Source: Deltaproteobacteria bacterium
Lineage (GTDB): Bacteria; Desulfobacterota; Binatia; UBA9968
Reading direction: 5' to 3'
Length of the DNA stretch: 6,531 bases
NCBI GenBank assembly: GCA_005879435.1
Contig: VBKX01000314.1
Coordinates: 1 to 6,531, forward strand
Shown here: positions 1 to 6,057 of the stretch, piece after piece
How positions within the stretch are numbered: the first letter of the stretch is position 1
How the letters are laid out: every line of letters starts with the position of its first letter
The notes under the pieces: generated by a model
What the model was told of the DNA's origin: nothing
The model's database searches: none
Seen by the model: the letters and a program-made list of their open reading frames with translations, nothing else
Made by a program: the position numbers and the translations under genes

Positions 1-715
1 TCCGATTCTTCTCGGTAGTGCGCGTCGAAAGGATGCGCACGCCGTAATCGGTTTCTTCGACGTCGATGTGCGGCGCCATGTCGGCTTCGTAGAGCGCGAG
101 CGGCAGTTTGCCATCACTGCCTTCGACCGGTCGTTTCAAATTCTCTGGCACATTGGCTTGGCGGTGCAGATAAGACACGTGACTGGGATCGAGGTTGCCT
201 TCGTTGGCCTGAAAGTAATTGCACTCGTGAAAAATTTTAGTCACGAGCACATGGCCCGGAGGCGCGAGGAACGGTTCGTACGCCGGAAAGAGCGGCGGCT
301 CGCCCGGTCCCATGTACGTGAAAACAATGCCTGTCCGCTCTTCGCATGGATATGCCGGGTGATGAACTTTCTCGCAAAACCTTTTCTGTGGAGGTTCGCA
401 CGGCTGTTCGAGGCAGTTGCCGTGCCGATCGTAAAGCCAGCCGTGATAAAGACATCGTAAACCGCCGTTCTCCACGCGCCCATAACTCAGGTCAGCGCGG
501 CGGTGCGAGCAGTGCAATCCAATCAAGCCGAGTTGGCTCTGGTCGTCACGAAACAGAACCAGATCCTCGCCCATGATTTTGATCGGTAGAGGCGCGCCGT
601 TCTCGGGCAGCTCTTCCGCGAGCGCAACGGGTTGCCAATATTGTCGCAGCAAATTCCCGCCGGGTGTGCCCGGTCCCGTACGGGTTATCAGATCGTTTTC
701 TTCTTGTGAGAGCAT
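1..715 (-). CDS. Rieske [2Fe-2S] aromatic-ring-type oxygenase, large subunit (phthalate 4,5-dioxygenase-like), 3' end outside window
   Basis: Seen: an open frame reads from ATG at 715-713 off the left edge, giving 238 residues with no stop. Residues 69-91 hold a Rieske cluster motif, Cys69-x-His71, then 16 residues, then Cys88-x2-His91. Residues 171-184 read NEGNLDPSHVSYLH, which matches the mononuclear iron site: Asp176 is the conserved bridging Asp, and His179 and His184 are iron ligands. The third ligand, a C-terminal Asp, would lie beyond the window. Known: these oxygenases take electrons from a reductase and insert O2 into aromatic rings or demethylate methoxy-aromatics. The N-terminus (ENDLITRTGPGTPGGNLLRQYW) is typical of the phthalate 4,5-dioxygenase/vanillate demethylase branch, which is usually 350-450 residues long. 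No clear Shine-Dalgarno sequence precedes the ATG. The gene is divergent from the hydrolase gene at 922. The family is sure; substrate and reaction (dioxygenation, monooxygenation or demethylation) cannot be told. Confidence 0.93.
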   Translation of the reverse strand, partial: MLSQEENDLITRTGPGTPGGNLLRQYWQPVALAEELPENGAPLPIKIMGEDLVLFRDDQSQLGLIGLHCSHRRADLSYGRVENGGLRCLYHGWLYDRHGNCLEQPCEPPQKRFCEKVHHPAYPCEERTGIVFTYMGPGEPPLFPAYEPFLAPPGHVLVTKIFHECNYFQANEGNLDPSHVSYLHRQANVPENLKRPVEGSDGKLPLALYEADMAPHIDVEETDYGVRILSTRTTEKNR

Positions 716-737
716 TTTAGGGAGATTTAGATGTTCG

Positions 738-779
738 ATTTCGGATTACTGACTATTTTTAGCACTGATAGTCCGAATT
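738..779. repeat. Imperfect inverted repeat in the divergent promoter region
   Basis: GACTAT (751-756) is complementary to ATAGTC (768-773), and TTCGGA (740-745) is complementary to TCCGAA (772-777). The two pairings share bases 772-773, so they are partly exclusive. ACTGA also recurs directly at 748-752 and 764-768, 16 bases apart. The element lies just upstream of the oxygenase start and could be an operator, part of its 5' leader, or a relative of the other intergenic repeats here. No function is shown. Confidence 0.4.
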
Positions 780-846
780 CAGCAACCCAGGTGGATTGCT
801 TGTCAGGGTTGGCGTCATGCGCGAACATTTTTTTGTCAGATCTAAC

Positions 847-862
847 CTTGACCCGGGTCGAG
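847..862. promoter_or_regulatory. Palindrome over a possible -35 element, upstream of the hydrolase gene
   Basis: GACCCGGGTC at 850-859 is a perfect 10-bp palindrome, and allowing one G-T pair it extends to 16 bp (847-862). It overlaps TTGACC (848-853), a 5 of 6 match to a sigma70 -35 box on the plus strand. No good -10 is found at standard spacing; TATCTA at 873-878 is the best and is weak at a 19-base gap. This could be a regulator site controlling the gene at 922, but chance is a real alternative for a 10-bp palindrome in GC-rich DNA. Confidence 0.25.
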
Positions 863-921
863 AGGCTGTGTTTATCTAGGAACACGTAGTTATTAGAGCG
901 AAATTCTTTTGGAGGTAGAGC

Positions 922-1629
922 ATGCCGAGCTCCTGGCAAAGCGCGAACGTCGATGGCAGTAATATGCCGCTATATCTGAGTGTCCCGGAAAGCGGAGGCC
1001 CAGTGCCGGGCATCGTCGTAGTTCACGGACAGTCGGGACTGGAAAATTTCATCAAAGACACGACGCAGATGCTAGCACTTCAAGGTTACGCCGCGGTGGC
1101 GCCCAACCTTTATCACCGCGATGGCCCTGACTGCAAAGACGACAACCTGACACGCAAAGCGCGCTTGCGCGACCCGTCGATCATCAAGGACATCGAAGGC
1201 GCGATCGGCTTCTTAAAGAACCATTCGAGAGTCGACAGGAGAAAGCTAGGCATCGTCGGTTTTTGCATGGGCGGGCGGCTGGTTTATCTCATGTCCGCCG
1301 CGAGCAAGGATTTGAAAGCCGGCGTGATGTTCTACGGCGGCGGCACGATGGTGCCGTTCGGCGAAGGTCCAACGCCGTTCGACCGTACGCGCGAGATCAA
1401 TTGCCCGATCCAGGGTCACTTCGGCGCCGAAGACAAAAATCCGTCGCCGGAGGATATGCGCAAACTCGCCGCCGAACTTACAAAATTCGGCAAAGCTCAC
1501 GAGTTTCATACCTACTCCGGCGCGGCGCACGCGTTTGTGAATACCGGATCCACCAATTACCGTCCCCATGCAGCGGCGCTTTCCTGGCCGAAGGCGACGG
1601 AATTTTTCAGCAAGCATTTGGTTGGATGA
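922..1629 (+). CDS. Dienelactone hydrolase family protein (alpha/beta hydrolase)
   Basis: A 235-residue cytoplasmic alpha/beta hydrolase, the usual length for the family. The start is ATG 922, preceded by GGAGGT (911-916) with a 5-base gap. The nucleophile is Cys115 in the elbow GFCMGG. The acid is Asp171 (HFGAED) and the base is His203 (YSGAAHAF), so the Cys-Asp-His triad of dienelactone hydrolase is complete. Compared by eye with the Pseudomonas chlorocatechol-pathway enzyme, the Glu36 that activates the Cys is Gly36 here (VVHGQSGL), and the substrate-binding Arg206 corresponds to Asn207. The substrate is therefore probably not the classical dienelactone. Known family reactions are hydrolysis of lactones or esters, often in aromatic breakdown. 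It is transcribed away from the oxygenase gene and lies 73 bp before a membrane hydroxylase gene with which it may be co-transcribed. No signal peptide is seen. Family assignment is firm, specific substrate unknown. Confidence 0.92.
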   Translation: MPSSWQSANVDGSNMPLYLSVPESGGPVPGIVVVHGQSGLENFIKDTTQMLALQGYAAVAPNLYHRDGPDCKDDNLTRKARLRDPSIIKDIEGAIGFLKNHSRVDRRKLGIVGFCMGGRLVYLMSAASKDLKAGVMFYGGGTMVPFGEGPTPFDRTREINCPIQGHFGAEDKNPSPEDMRKLAAELTKFGKAHEFHTYSGAAHAFVNTGSTNYRPHAAALSWPKATEFFSKHLVG

Positions 1630-1650
1630 GGCTTAAACGATTGAAGATGG

Positions 1651-1680
1651 CCGCTCAGTTTCCCGCGCGAGCGGAGTTTT
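1651..1680 (+). terminator. Weak terminator-like hairpin between hydrolase and hydroxylase genes
   Basis: CCGCTC (1651-1656) pairs with GAGCGG (1669-1674) across a 12-base loop and is followed by AGTTTT. The 6-bp stem is GC-rich but short, and the T run is only four bases. It may attenuate rather than stop transcription into the next gene. Confidence 0.3.
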
Positions 1681-1692
1681 AAATTCTAACCC

Positions 1693-1696
1693 GGAG
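1693..1696 (+). promoter_or_regulatory. Shine-Dalgarno site that decides the hydroxylase start
   Basis: GGAG lies 6 bases before ATG 1703 but only 3 bases before the adjoining in-frame GTG at 1700. The spacing favours ATG 1703 as the start codon. Confidence 0.55.
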
Positions 1697-1702
1697 CTTG
1701 TG

Positions 1703-2500
1703 ATGGATTCGCCGCAAAGAGTTGTGATGTTTGTCATGGTCTTGACGGTGGGTTTCATGTTGGGCGCGGAGAAATTGCGGCCTGCGCGCGAATTTCCCGT
1801 TTATCGTGGTTGGTTGTGGATCGGCGCCGGTGTCATGGTGGCTTTTATCTCCCTGGCGCAGCTGTGGTCTCTGGTTGTGCCCGGAAAATGGTTGAGGGCG
1901 CACCGATTGCTCAATGGCGAACACCTGGGTGTGGCCGGCGGGATAGCGATCTGGTTCGTTTCCAATACGTTCGTAACTTATTGGTATCACCGCTGCCAGC
2001 ACAGATTTTCGATTTTGTGGCGAATGGTGCATCAGTTGCACCATGGTGTCGCGCGCGTCGATATTCCAAGCGCTTTGGTGGCTCATCCGCTGGATGTGAT
2101 CGTCTCCACGACACTCAGTATTTTAGTTACGGCCTTCTTGCTCGGACTCGATCCGCGCGCGGTCGTTATGACCGGCGTTCTGCAGTTTTTCATGACGTTG
2201 TTTCCGCACTGGAACGTGCGCACGCCGAAGTGGGTGGGATATTTCATCCAGCGGCCGGAGGAGCATATCCTGCACCATCAACGCGACGTGCATGCGGGGA
2301 ATTTTTCCGACTGGCCTTTTTGGGACAAAGTTTTTGGTACCTATCGTCAGCCGATTGAGGGGCCGGTGCAGATCAGTTTTGAGCGAGCCGGGTTTGTCGA
2401 TCAGTTGAAAATGCTGGCTTTTGTCGACGTCAATGCCGTTGATTATATCAATGGAGCGCGGATCGGTAATTCGCCCAGCGCCGACGGAGTGGCGTCGTAA
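1703..2500 (+). CDS. Fatty acid hydroxylase / sterol desaturase superfamily membrane protein
   Basis: A 265-residue integral membrane protein with the histidine clusters of the diiron fatty acid hydroxylase superfamily: HRCQH (96-100, HX3H), HQLHH (110-114, HX2HH) and HILHH (188-192, HX2HH). His128 (VAHPLD) and His169 (FPHWN) sit where the family often has additional ligands. The C-terminal signature NFSDWPFWDKVFGTY (200-214) is also typical. Hydrophobic stretches near residues 7-21, 38-58, 78-94, 131-148 and 152-168 probably form membrane helices that place the histidines on the cytoplasmic side. Known: members use O2 and two iron atoms to hydroxylate or desaturate acyl chains, sterols, ceramides or carotenoids. 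The substrate is not evident here. Residues after about 225 resemble no motif I know. An in-frame GTG at 1700 could add one residue, but Shine-Dalgarno spacing favours the ATG. The gene follows the hydrolase by 73 bp on the same strand and converges on the broken hydratase gene. Confidence 0.92.
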   Translation: MDSPQRVVMFVMVLTVGFMLGAEKLRPAREFPVYRGWLWIGAGVMVAFISLAQLWSLVVPGKWLRAHRLLNGEHLGVAGGIAIWFVSNTFVTYWYHRCQHRFSILWRMVHQLHHGVARVDIPSALVAHPLDVIVSTTLSILVTAFLLGLDPRAVVMTGVLQFFMTLFPHWNVRTPKWVGYFIQRPEEHILHHQRDVHAGNFSDWPFWDKVFGTYRQPIEGPVQISFERAGFVDQLKMLAFVDVNAVDYINGARIGNSPSADGVAS

Positions 2501-2559
2501 GCATGGCGCAGAAGATATTGCAGGAATCAATTAGATGAGAGTTTGAGAAAGGTCGGGCG

Positions 2560-2602
2560 GCTTGAACGATTTGAACGTTCGGAACGGCCAAATCGTTCAA
2601 GC
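2560..2602. terminator. Perfect 14-bp inverted repeat between convergent genes, possible bidirectional terminator
   Basis: GCTTGAACGATTTG (2560-2573) is exactly complementary to CAAATCGTTCAAGC (2589-2602). The 15-base loop can form a second small stem, CGTT (2576-2579) with AACG (2583-2586). TTGAACG also occurs twice in direct order (2562-2568 and 2571-2577). The element lies between the stop of the hydroxylase gene (2500) and the stop of the broken hydratase gene (2631), the usual place for a shared terminator. Neither side has a strong T run: the plus-strand flank is GCTTCTTATT. Factor-dependent ending or a repeat-family element are alternatives. Confidence 0.55.
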
Positions 2603-2630
2603 GCTTCTTATTGGCATGAGAGGCTGGAAG

Positions 2631-3409
2631 TTACTTAACGGGATCCGGCACTCCGGGCGGTTTGGTCTTAGCATCGTAGAATTCTTGCGAGAATTCAGGT
2701 TTGCGTCTTTCCGAAAATGCCGCTGAACCTTCGTCGTAGTCTTTGCTCTGGCGCAGATGGGCGTAGAAATCTCGGTGCACTTCGAAGCCTTTTTCCCATC
2801 CTTGAATCTCATAGAGTAGTTTGTCTTCGATAAATTCCACAGTATGTGCGGCGATCAGCCGGCCGTTACGATTGATCGTCGTGGCGAGCTCGACACAGTC
2901 GTCCATCAACTTTTCCGGTTCGCAAATCTTTTGTACCAGTCCCAGGCGGAAAGCAGTATCGGCGTCGATCATCTGGCCGCTTAAAGCGACCAGCGTACTT
3001 CAGAGCAGCCGAATTTCGACGCCGGCACGCAATAGCGAATGTGACAGGACAACGCGAGGCTGAAACCACCGCCGACGGCGTAGCCATTGATCGCGGCGAT
3101 GATCGGCTTGTGCATCTGCAGCGGGCGCAGGCTCGAATAACCTCGCGGGCCGGATCTCGGTCCTTTCATTTCACCTCTGGCGAACGCGAGATTCTCTTTC
3201 AGATCTCCGCCGACGCAAAAAGCGTCCGCAGTCCCCGTCAGGATAATCGACCAAACATCGTCGTCTGCTTTTGCTTTCTGCCAACATTCATCGAGCGCCC
3301 AGTAAAGATCGCGGCTGATCGCATTCTTTTTCTCCGGCCGGTTGAGACGAACAATCGCGATGTGCGGATCGCGCTTTTCGTAAACACATAAGGGTCCTGC
3401 TTCTGCCAT
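2631..3409 (-). pseudogene. Enoyl-CoA hydratase/isomerase (crotonase) family gene, broken by internal deletion and frameshift
   Basis: Two reading frames together make one crotonase-family protein. The first, 3409-2981, encodes 142 residues: the N-terminus KRDPHIAIVRLNRPEKKNA, the oxyanion-hole segments AFCVGGDLKE (63-72) and INGYAVGGGFSLAL (107-120), and SKFGCSEVRW (131-140), before a stop at WSL. The second frame carries the C-terminal half; it resumes at ALSGQMIDADTAFRLGLVQ just upstream of ATG 2972 and ends at 2631. Intact members have about 22-28 residues between the EVRW and L-[ST]-G-x-x-I segments; here almost none remain. The frame offset requires a loss of 3n+1 bases, so a deletion of about 70-80 bp fits and a single base error does not. 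Ser117 replaces the first catalytic Glu of classical hydratases, while Glu137 matches the second, so the parent may not have been a hydratase. AAGGAGG (3420-3414) precedes the start, so translation of the N-terminal piece is possible. It is the third gene of the minus-strand cluster, after two CoA-transferases. Confidence 0.85.
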
Positions 3410-3431
3410 TGTTCCTCCTTCTTGTGAAAGG

Positions 3432-3484
3432 CAAAATTAAAAACGAAATATAAAAACCGTTGCAAATCTTAATTTTTAACTTTG
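3432..3484. repeat. A/T-rich inverted repeat between CoA-transferase and hydratase pseudogene
   Basis: CAAAATTAAAAA (3432-3443) is complementary to TTTTTAACTTTG (3473-3484) at 11 of 12 positions, with a 29-base loop. The left half is purine-rich and the right half pyrimidine-rich on the plus strand. It fills most of the 87-bp gap between the CoA-transferase stop and the hydratase start. It could form a transcript hairpin or be a decayed intergenic repeat; A/T-rich sequence makes chance pairing more likely. Confidence 0.35.
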
Positions 3485-3496
3485 ACTTTTGGATTG

Positions 3497-4705
3497 TTAA
3501 TACAGCACCTTCTCTTCGTCCAACTTCCTTATTTCGTCGTCGCTGAGACCGAGCAAGTTGCGCGCGATCTCGTGCGTGTGCTCGCCCATCAGGGGCGCGA
3601 GGCCGCGCACTTTGCCGGGCGTTTCCGACATGCGCATGGGAACATTTTCAGTCACGACTTCGCCGGCTTCCGGTTCGTTCAACCTTACTAGATAGCCGGT
3701 GGCGGCGTATTGCTTGTCGCGCTTGAATTGATCTTCCACGTCTTGGACGACGGCGGCGCAGATGCCGATTTTTTGCAATGCCTCCATCACCTCATACGGA
3801 TCGTGCTGCAGCGACCAGTTCGTCACCCACTTGTCCAACTCTTCTTTGTGACGCACGCGCTGCAGATGGGTCGCGAATCTTTCCTCGGCTTTGAGGCCCG
3901 ATTTTTCTAGCAACCGTCCGAAGCGTTGCCACTCGTCATCGGTGTAAACTGCGATCACGCACCAGCGGTCGTCCCCCTTGCACTGATAGGGCCCGTAAGG
4001 CGCCGCGATCAGGCTACGATTGCCCTCCGGTTTCGGTTCGCGTTTGTTGACCGTGTATTCGAGATATTTGGGCCCCAAAATCGACGCGCCGATTTCCTGC
4101 TGCGCGCTGTCGATCCACTGGCCGAAGCCGGACTTCTTGCGCTGAATCAGCGCGCAGACAACGCCGAAAGCGCCGGTCACGCCGCCCATGAAATCGGGAT
4201 GCTGCGTGCGCGGCTCGGCAGTCGCCGTCGTAGCGTTTGGATAATTCCACAAATACGTCGAGCCCATGGTGTTGCCGACGTTGGGACCGTAGGTGAGGTC
4301 GGCGGCATGCGGACCGGTGCGGCCCATGCCTTTGACGCGGATCAGAATTATTTGCGGATTGATCTCTTTAAGCTGCGGCCAGTCGAGGCCCCACTTTTCC
4401 AAAATGCCCAGGCCGAAGTTTTCCACGAGCACGTCGGACTTTTTCACCAGCTCACGCACAAGCTCGCGGCCTTTCGGTGTTTGCATGTTGACGGTGAAAG
4501 ATTTCTTGCCCCGCTGGAGCTTCATGAAGTCGGGTTTCTTGTTCCAGAGCTTGGGGTCTTCGCCGCGATGACCGTCACCGCGCAGGCGTGTCTCGCAGCG
4601 AATCACTTCCGCGCCGAACTCGCCGAGCACACGCGCCACGGTCGGCCCAGCGGCGCCGGTGGTCAGCTCGACGACACGTATTCCTTCAAGGGCAAACTTA
4701 CTCAT
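3497..4705 (-). CDS. Family III CoA-transferase (CaiB/BaiF family), catalytic Asp present
   Basis: A 402-residue protein, the normal length for the family. The N-terminus LEGIRVVELTTGAAGPTVAR and the segment GEFGAEVIRCE form the usual CoA-binding start. VLVENFGLGILEKWGLD (92-108) is a classical family segment. Asp171 (QHPDFMGGVTGAFG) aligns with the catalytic Asp of formyl-CoA transferase, followed by SGFGQWIDSA (192-201). The C-terminus PLMGEHTHEIARNLLGLS is also typical. Known: these enzymes move CoA between carboxylic acids through an aspartyl-CoA mixed anhydride; the acids involved are unknown here. Start ATG 4705 has GGAAAG 6 bases upstream. It lies 99 bp downstream of a second CoA-transferase that lacks the Asp, so the two may form one heteromeric enzyme. 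A repeat element fills the gap between them, and a broken crotonase gene follows. A long open frame antisense to it (3926-4744) is a codon-bias shadow. Confidence 0.93.
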   Translation of the reverse strand: MSKFALEGIRVVELTTGAAGPTVARVLGEFGAEVIRCETRLRGDGHRGEDPKLWNKKPDFMKLQRGKKSFTVNMQTPKGRELVRELVKKSDVLVENFGLGILEKWGLDWPQLKEINPQIILIRVKGMGRTGPHAADLTYGPNVGNTMGSTYLWNYPNATTATAEPRTQHPDFMGGVTGAFGVVCALIQRKKSGFGQWIDSAQQEIGASILGPKYLEYTVNKREPKPEGNRSLIAAPYGPYQCKGDDRWCVIAVYTDDEWQRFGRLLEKSGLKAEERFATHLQRVRHKEELDKWVTNWSLQHDPYEVMEALQKIGICAAVVQDVEDQFKRDKQYAATGYLVRLNEPEAGEVVTENVPMRMSETPGKVRGLAPLMGEHTHEIARNLLGLSDDEIRKLDEEKVLY

Positions 4706-4718
4706 AAAGTTCTTTCCT

Positions 4719-4795
4719 ATTGGAGTAATGGAGTACTGCAGTGATGGTGTATTGGAAAAACGCAGTACTCCAATATTCCATTACTCCATCACTCC
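4719..4795. repeat. Period-8 self-complementary repeat array between the two CoA-transferase genes
   Basis: Read in steps of eight from 4720, the sequence is TTGGAGTA, ATGGAGTA, CTGCAGTG, ATGGTGTA, then TTGGAAAA and ACGCAGTA, then CTCCAATA, TTCCATTA, CTCCATCA, CTCC. The right half is an inverted copy of the left. Exact pairings include GGAGTAATGG (4722-4731) with 4778-4787, GGAGTACTGC (4730-4739) with 4762-4771, ATTGGAGTA (4719-4727) with 4766-4774, and AGTGATGG (4740-4747) with 4786-4793. Several exclusive hairpins are therefore possible. Such octamer-like intergenic DNA is, from memory, familiar in uncultured deltaproteobacterial genomes; its role is unknown. It overlaps the leader of the downstream gene, ending about 14 bases before its ATG. 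Confidence 0.75.
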
Positions 4796-4804
4796 GGTTT
4801 ATCT

Positions 4805-6016
4805 TCAGATCACTCCCTCGGCTCTGAGCGCGACGAGATCGTCGTTGTTCATGCCCAGCTCGTCCACGTAAATTTCCTTGTTGTGCTCGCCGAGCAGCGG
4901 CGCGGGTCGATAAATGCTGCCTGGAGTTTCCATCAGCCGCGGCACAACGCCGAATTGCTTATACTTGCCGATCACCGGGTGCTCCATGTCAACGAATAGT
5001 CCGCGTGCTTTGGTCTGCTCCATCTCGATGAATTCGCCCGCGGTGTTGATCGGCGTGACGGCGATGCGGCGCTTTTGGCCTTCATCGTATAATTCTTCTT
5101 TGGTGCGCTTCGCGCAAAACTCGGCTATGCATTTAGTCACGATGTCCGGATGCTTGCGGCGGTAGGACATTTTCTCGAACTCTGGACCGGAAATCTCCGG
5201 CGGACATCCCATCCAGTCGACCAGGCGGCGCCATAGTTCGACGGGAATGATGAATATGCGCGCATAGCCGTTCTTCGTCGCGTAGGGGTCGTAGAGATCG
5301 GTCTCTTCGCCTTTGCGCGAGGCGCGCGCCGGTTTCTCGCCGGTATAACCGTAGTTGGGAATAAAATATCCCGCGATGTGACCGGCGCACTCGTGCATCG
5401 ATACGTCGATATATTGCCCTTTGCCACTGTCGAGACGATGATAAAGCGCGACCGCGATGCCGAAGGCGCCGTAGGTCGATGCCATGCCGTAGGCGATTTC
5501 GCCGGGCGGTTGCAGCGGCGGTTCGCCGGGCTCGCCGGCGAGATAAAGCAAATTACCGAGCGCGATGCCGGCCATGTCGTTGGCTTTATAATCGCGCCAC
5601 GGGCCGGTCTGGCCGAACGGCGTGATTGCCGTGTATACGAGACCGGAATTTTGCGCACGCAAGGTTGGGTAACCGATCCCCAATTCATCCATGCGTCCGG
5701 GGCGCGCTGTTTCTAGAACAACGTCGGCTTTGCGCACCAGTTCGAGAAACACCGCGCGGCCGTCCGGTTTTTCGACGTCGAGCGTGATGCTGCGCTTATT
5801 GGTATTGAAATGCAGAAAGTAGAGGCTTTTTTCCGGGTGCGGCGTGTCGTCTTTGAAGGGCGGAGTGCGCCGCGACTCGTCGCCCGATGGCGGCTCGATC
5901 TTGATCACGTCGGCGCCCATGTCGGCGAGCAGTTTCGTGCAATGCAATCCGAGCGGCCCTGCGATATCGAGCACGCGGTAACCGCTGAGCGGTCCCGTTC
6001 TAGTGACTGTCTCCAT
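4805..6016 (-). CDS. Family III CoA-transferase (CaiB/BaiF family) with Tyr replacing the catalytic Asp
   Basis: A 403-residue protein with the full family architecture: LSGYRVLDIAGPLGLHCTKL (10-29), LADMGADVIKIEPPSGDESR (30-49), ADVVLETARPGRMDELGIGY (97-116), TPFGQTGPWRDYKANDMAG (132-150), the core GKGQYIDVSMHE (198-209) and the tail PAPLLGEHNKEIYVDELGM (371-389). At the catalytic Asp position the sequence reads GEIAYGMASTYGAFG, giving Tyr176; aligned on GAFG to the neighbour's PDFMGGVTGAFG, Tyr176 falls exactly on its Asp171. Without the Asp the usual aspartyl-CoA intermediate cannot form, so this is probably a non-catalytic partner subunit, or an enzyme using different chemistry. The start is ATG 6016, with GAGG 6 bases upstream; an in-frame TTG at 6031 would add five residues but is less well placed. 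A sigma70-like promoter lies at 6058-6087. It is the first gene of the minus-strand cluster. Confidence 0.92.
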   Translation of the reverse strand: METVTRTGPLSGYRVLDIAGPLGLHCTKLLADMGADVIKIEPPSGDESRRTPPFKDDTPHPEKSLYFLHFNTNKRSITLDVEKPDGRAVFLELVRKADVVLETARPGRMDELGIGYPTLRAQNSGLVYTAITPFGQTGPWRDYKANDMAGIALGNLLYLAGEPGEPPLQPPGEIAYGMASTYGAFGIAVALYHRLDSGKGQYIDVSMHECAGHIAGYFIPNYGYTGEKPARASRKGEETDLYDPYATKNGYARIFIIPVELWRRLVDWMGCPPEISGPEFEKMSYRRKHPDIVTKCIAEFCAKRTKEELYDEGQKRRIAVTPINTAGEFIEMEQTKARGLFVDMEHPVIGKYKQFGVVPRLMETPGSIYRPAPLLGEHNKEIYVDELGMNNDDLVALRAEGVI

Positions 6017-6021
6017 GAAGT

Positions 6022-6027
6022 TCCTCA
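6022..6027 (-). promoter_or_regulatory. Shine-Dalgarno site that decides the CoA-transferase start
   Basis: TGAGGA on the minus strand ends 5 bases before ATG 6016, with GAGG at 6 bases. The in-frame TTG at 6031 lies upstream of this site and has no comparable sequence before it, so the ATG is preferred. Confidence 0.6.
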
Positions 6028-6057
6028 GCAAAAGATGACAAACTTGATTCGACCGAG

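Noticed and set aside
68..460. A 130-codon plus-strand open frame at the left edge
   Set aside because: It lies antisense to the Rieske and iron-site coding region, which has clear motifs in the minus frame.
727..939. A 70-codon minus-strand open frame in the divergent promoter region
   Set aside because: It has no recognisable motif, runs into the start of the hydrolase gene and its Shine-Dalgarno site, and overlaps inverted-repeat DNA.
2960..3000. A single-base sequencing error, or programmed frameshifting, in the crotonase gene
   Set aside because: Changing frame by one base would join the halves but still leave about two dozen conserved residues missing, and no slippery heptamer is visible.
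3926..4744. A 272-codon plus-strand open frame antisense to the second CoA-transferase
   Set aside because: Its product has no recognisable family and low-complexity composition, while the minus strand codes for a complete conserved CoA-transferase. It is a shadow created by codon bias.
4719..4795. CRISPR array or clustered spacer repeats
   Set aside because: Units are only 8 bases, contiguous and without spacers, and the halves are inverted relative to each other.
6017..6031. TTG start at 6031 for the upstream CoA-transferase
   Set aside because: The ATG at 6016 has GAGG at a 6-base distance and the extra five residues lie outside the conserved N-terminus.
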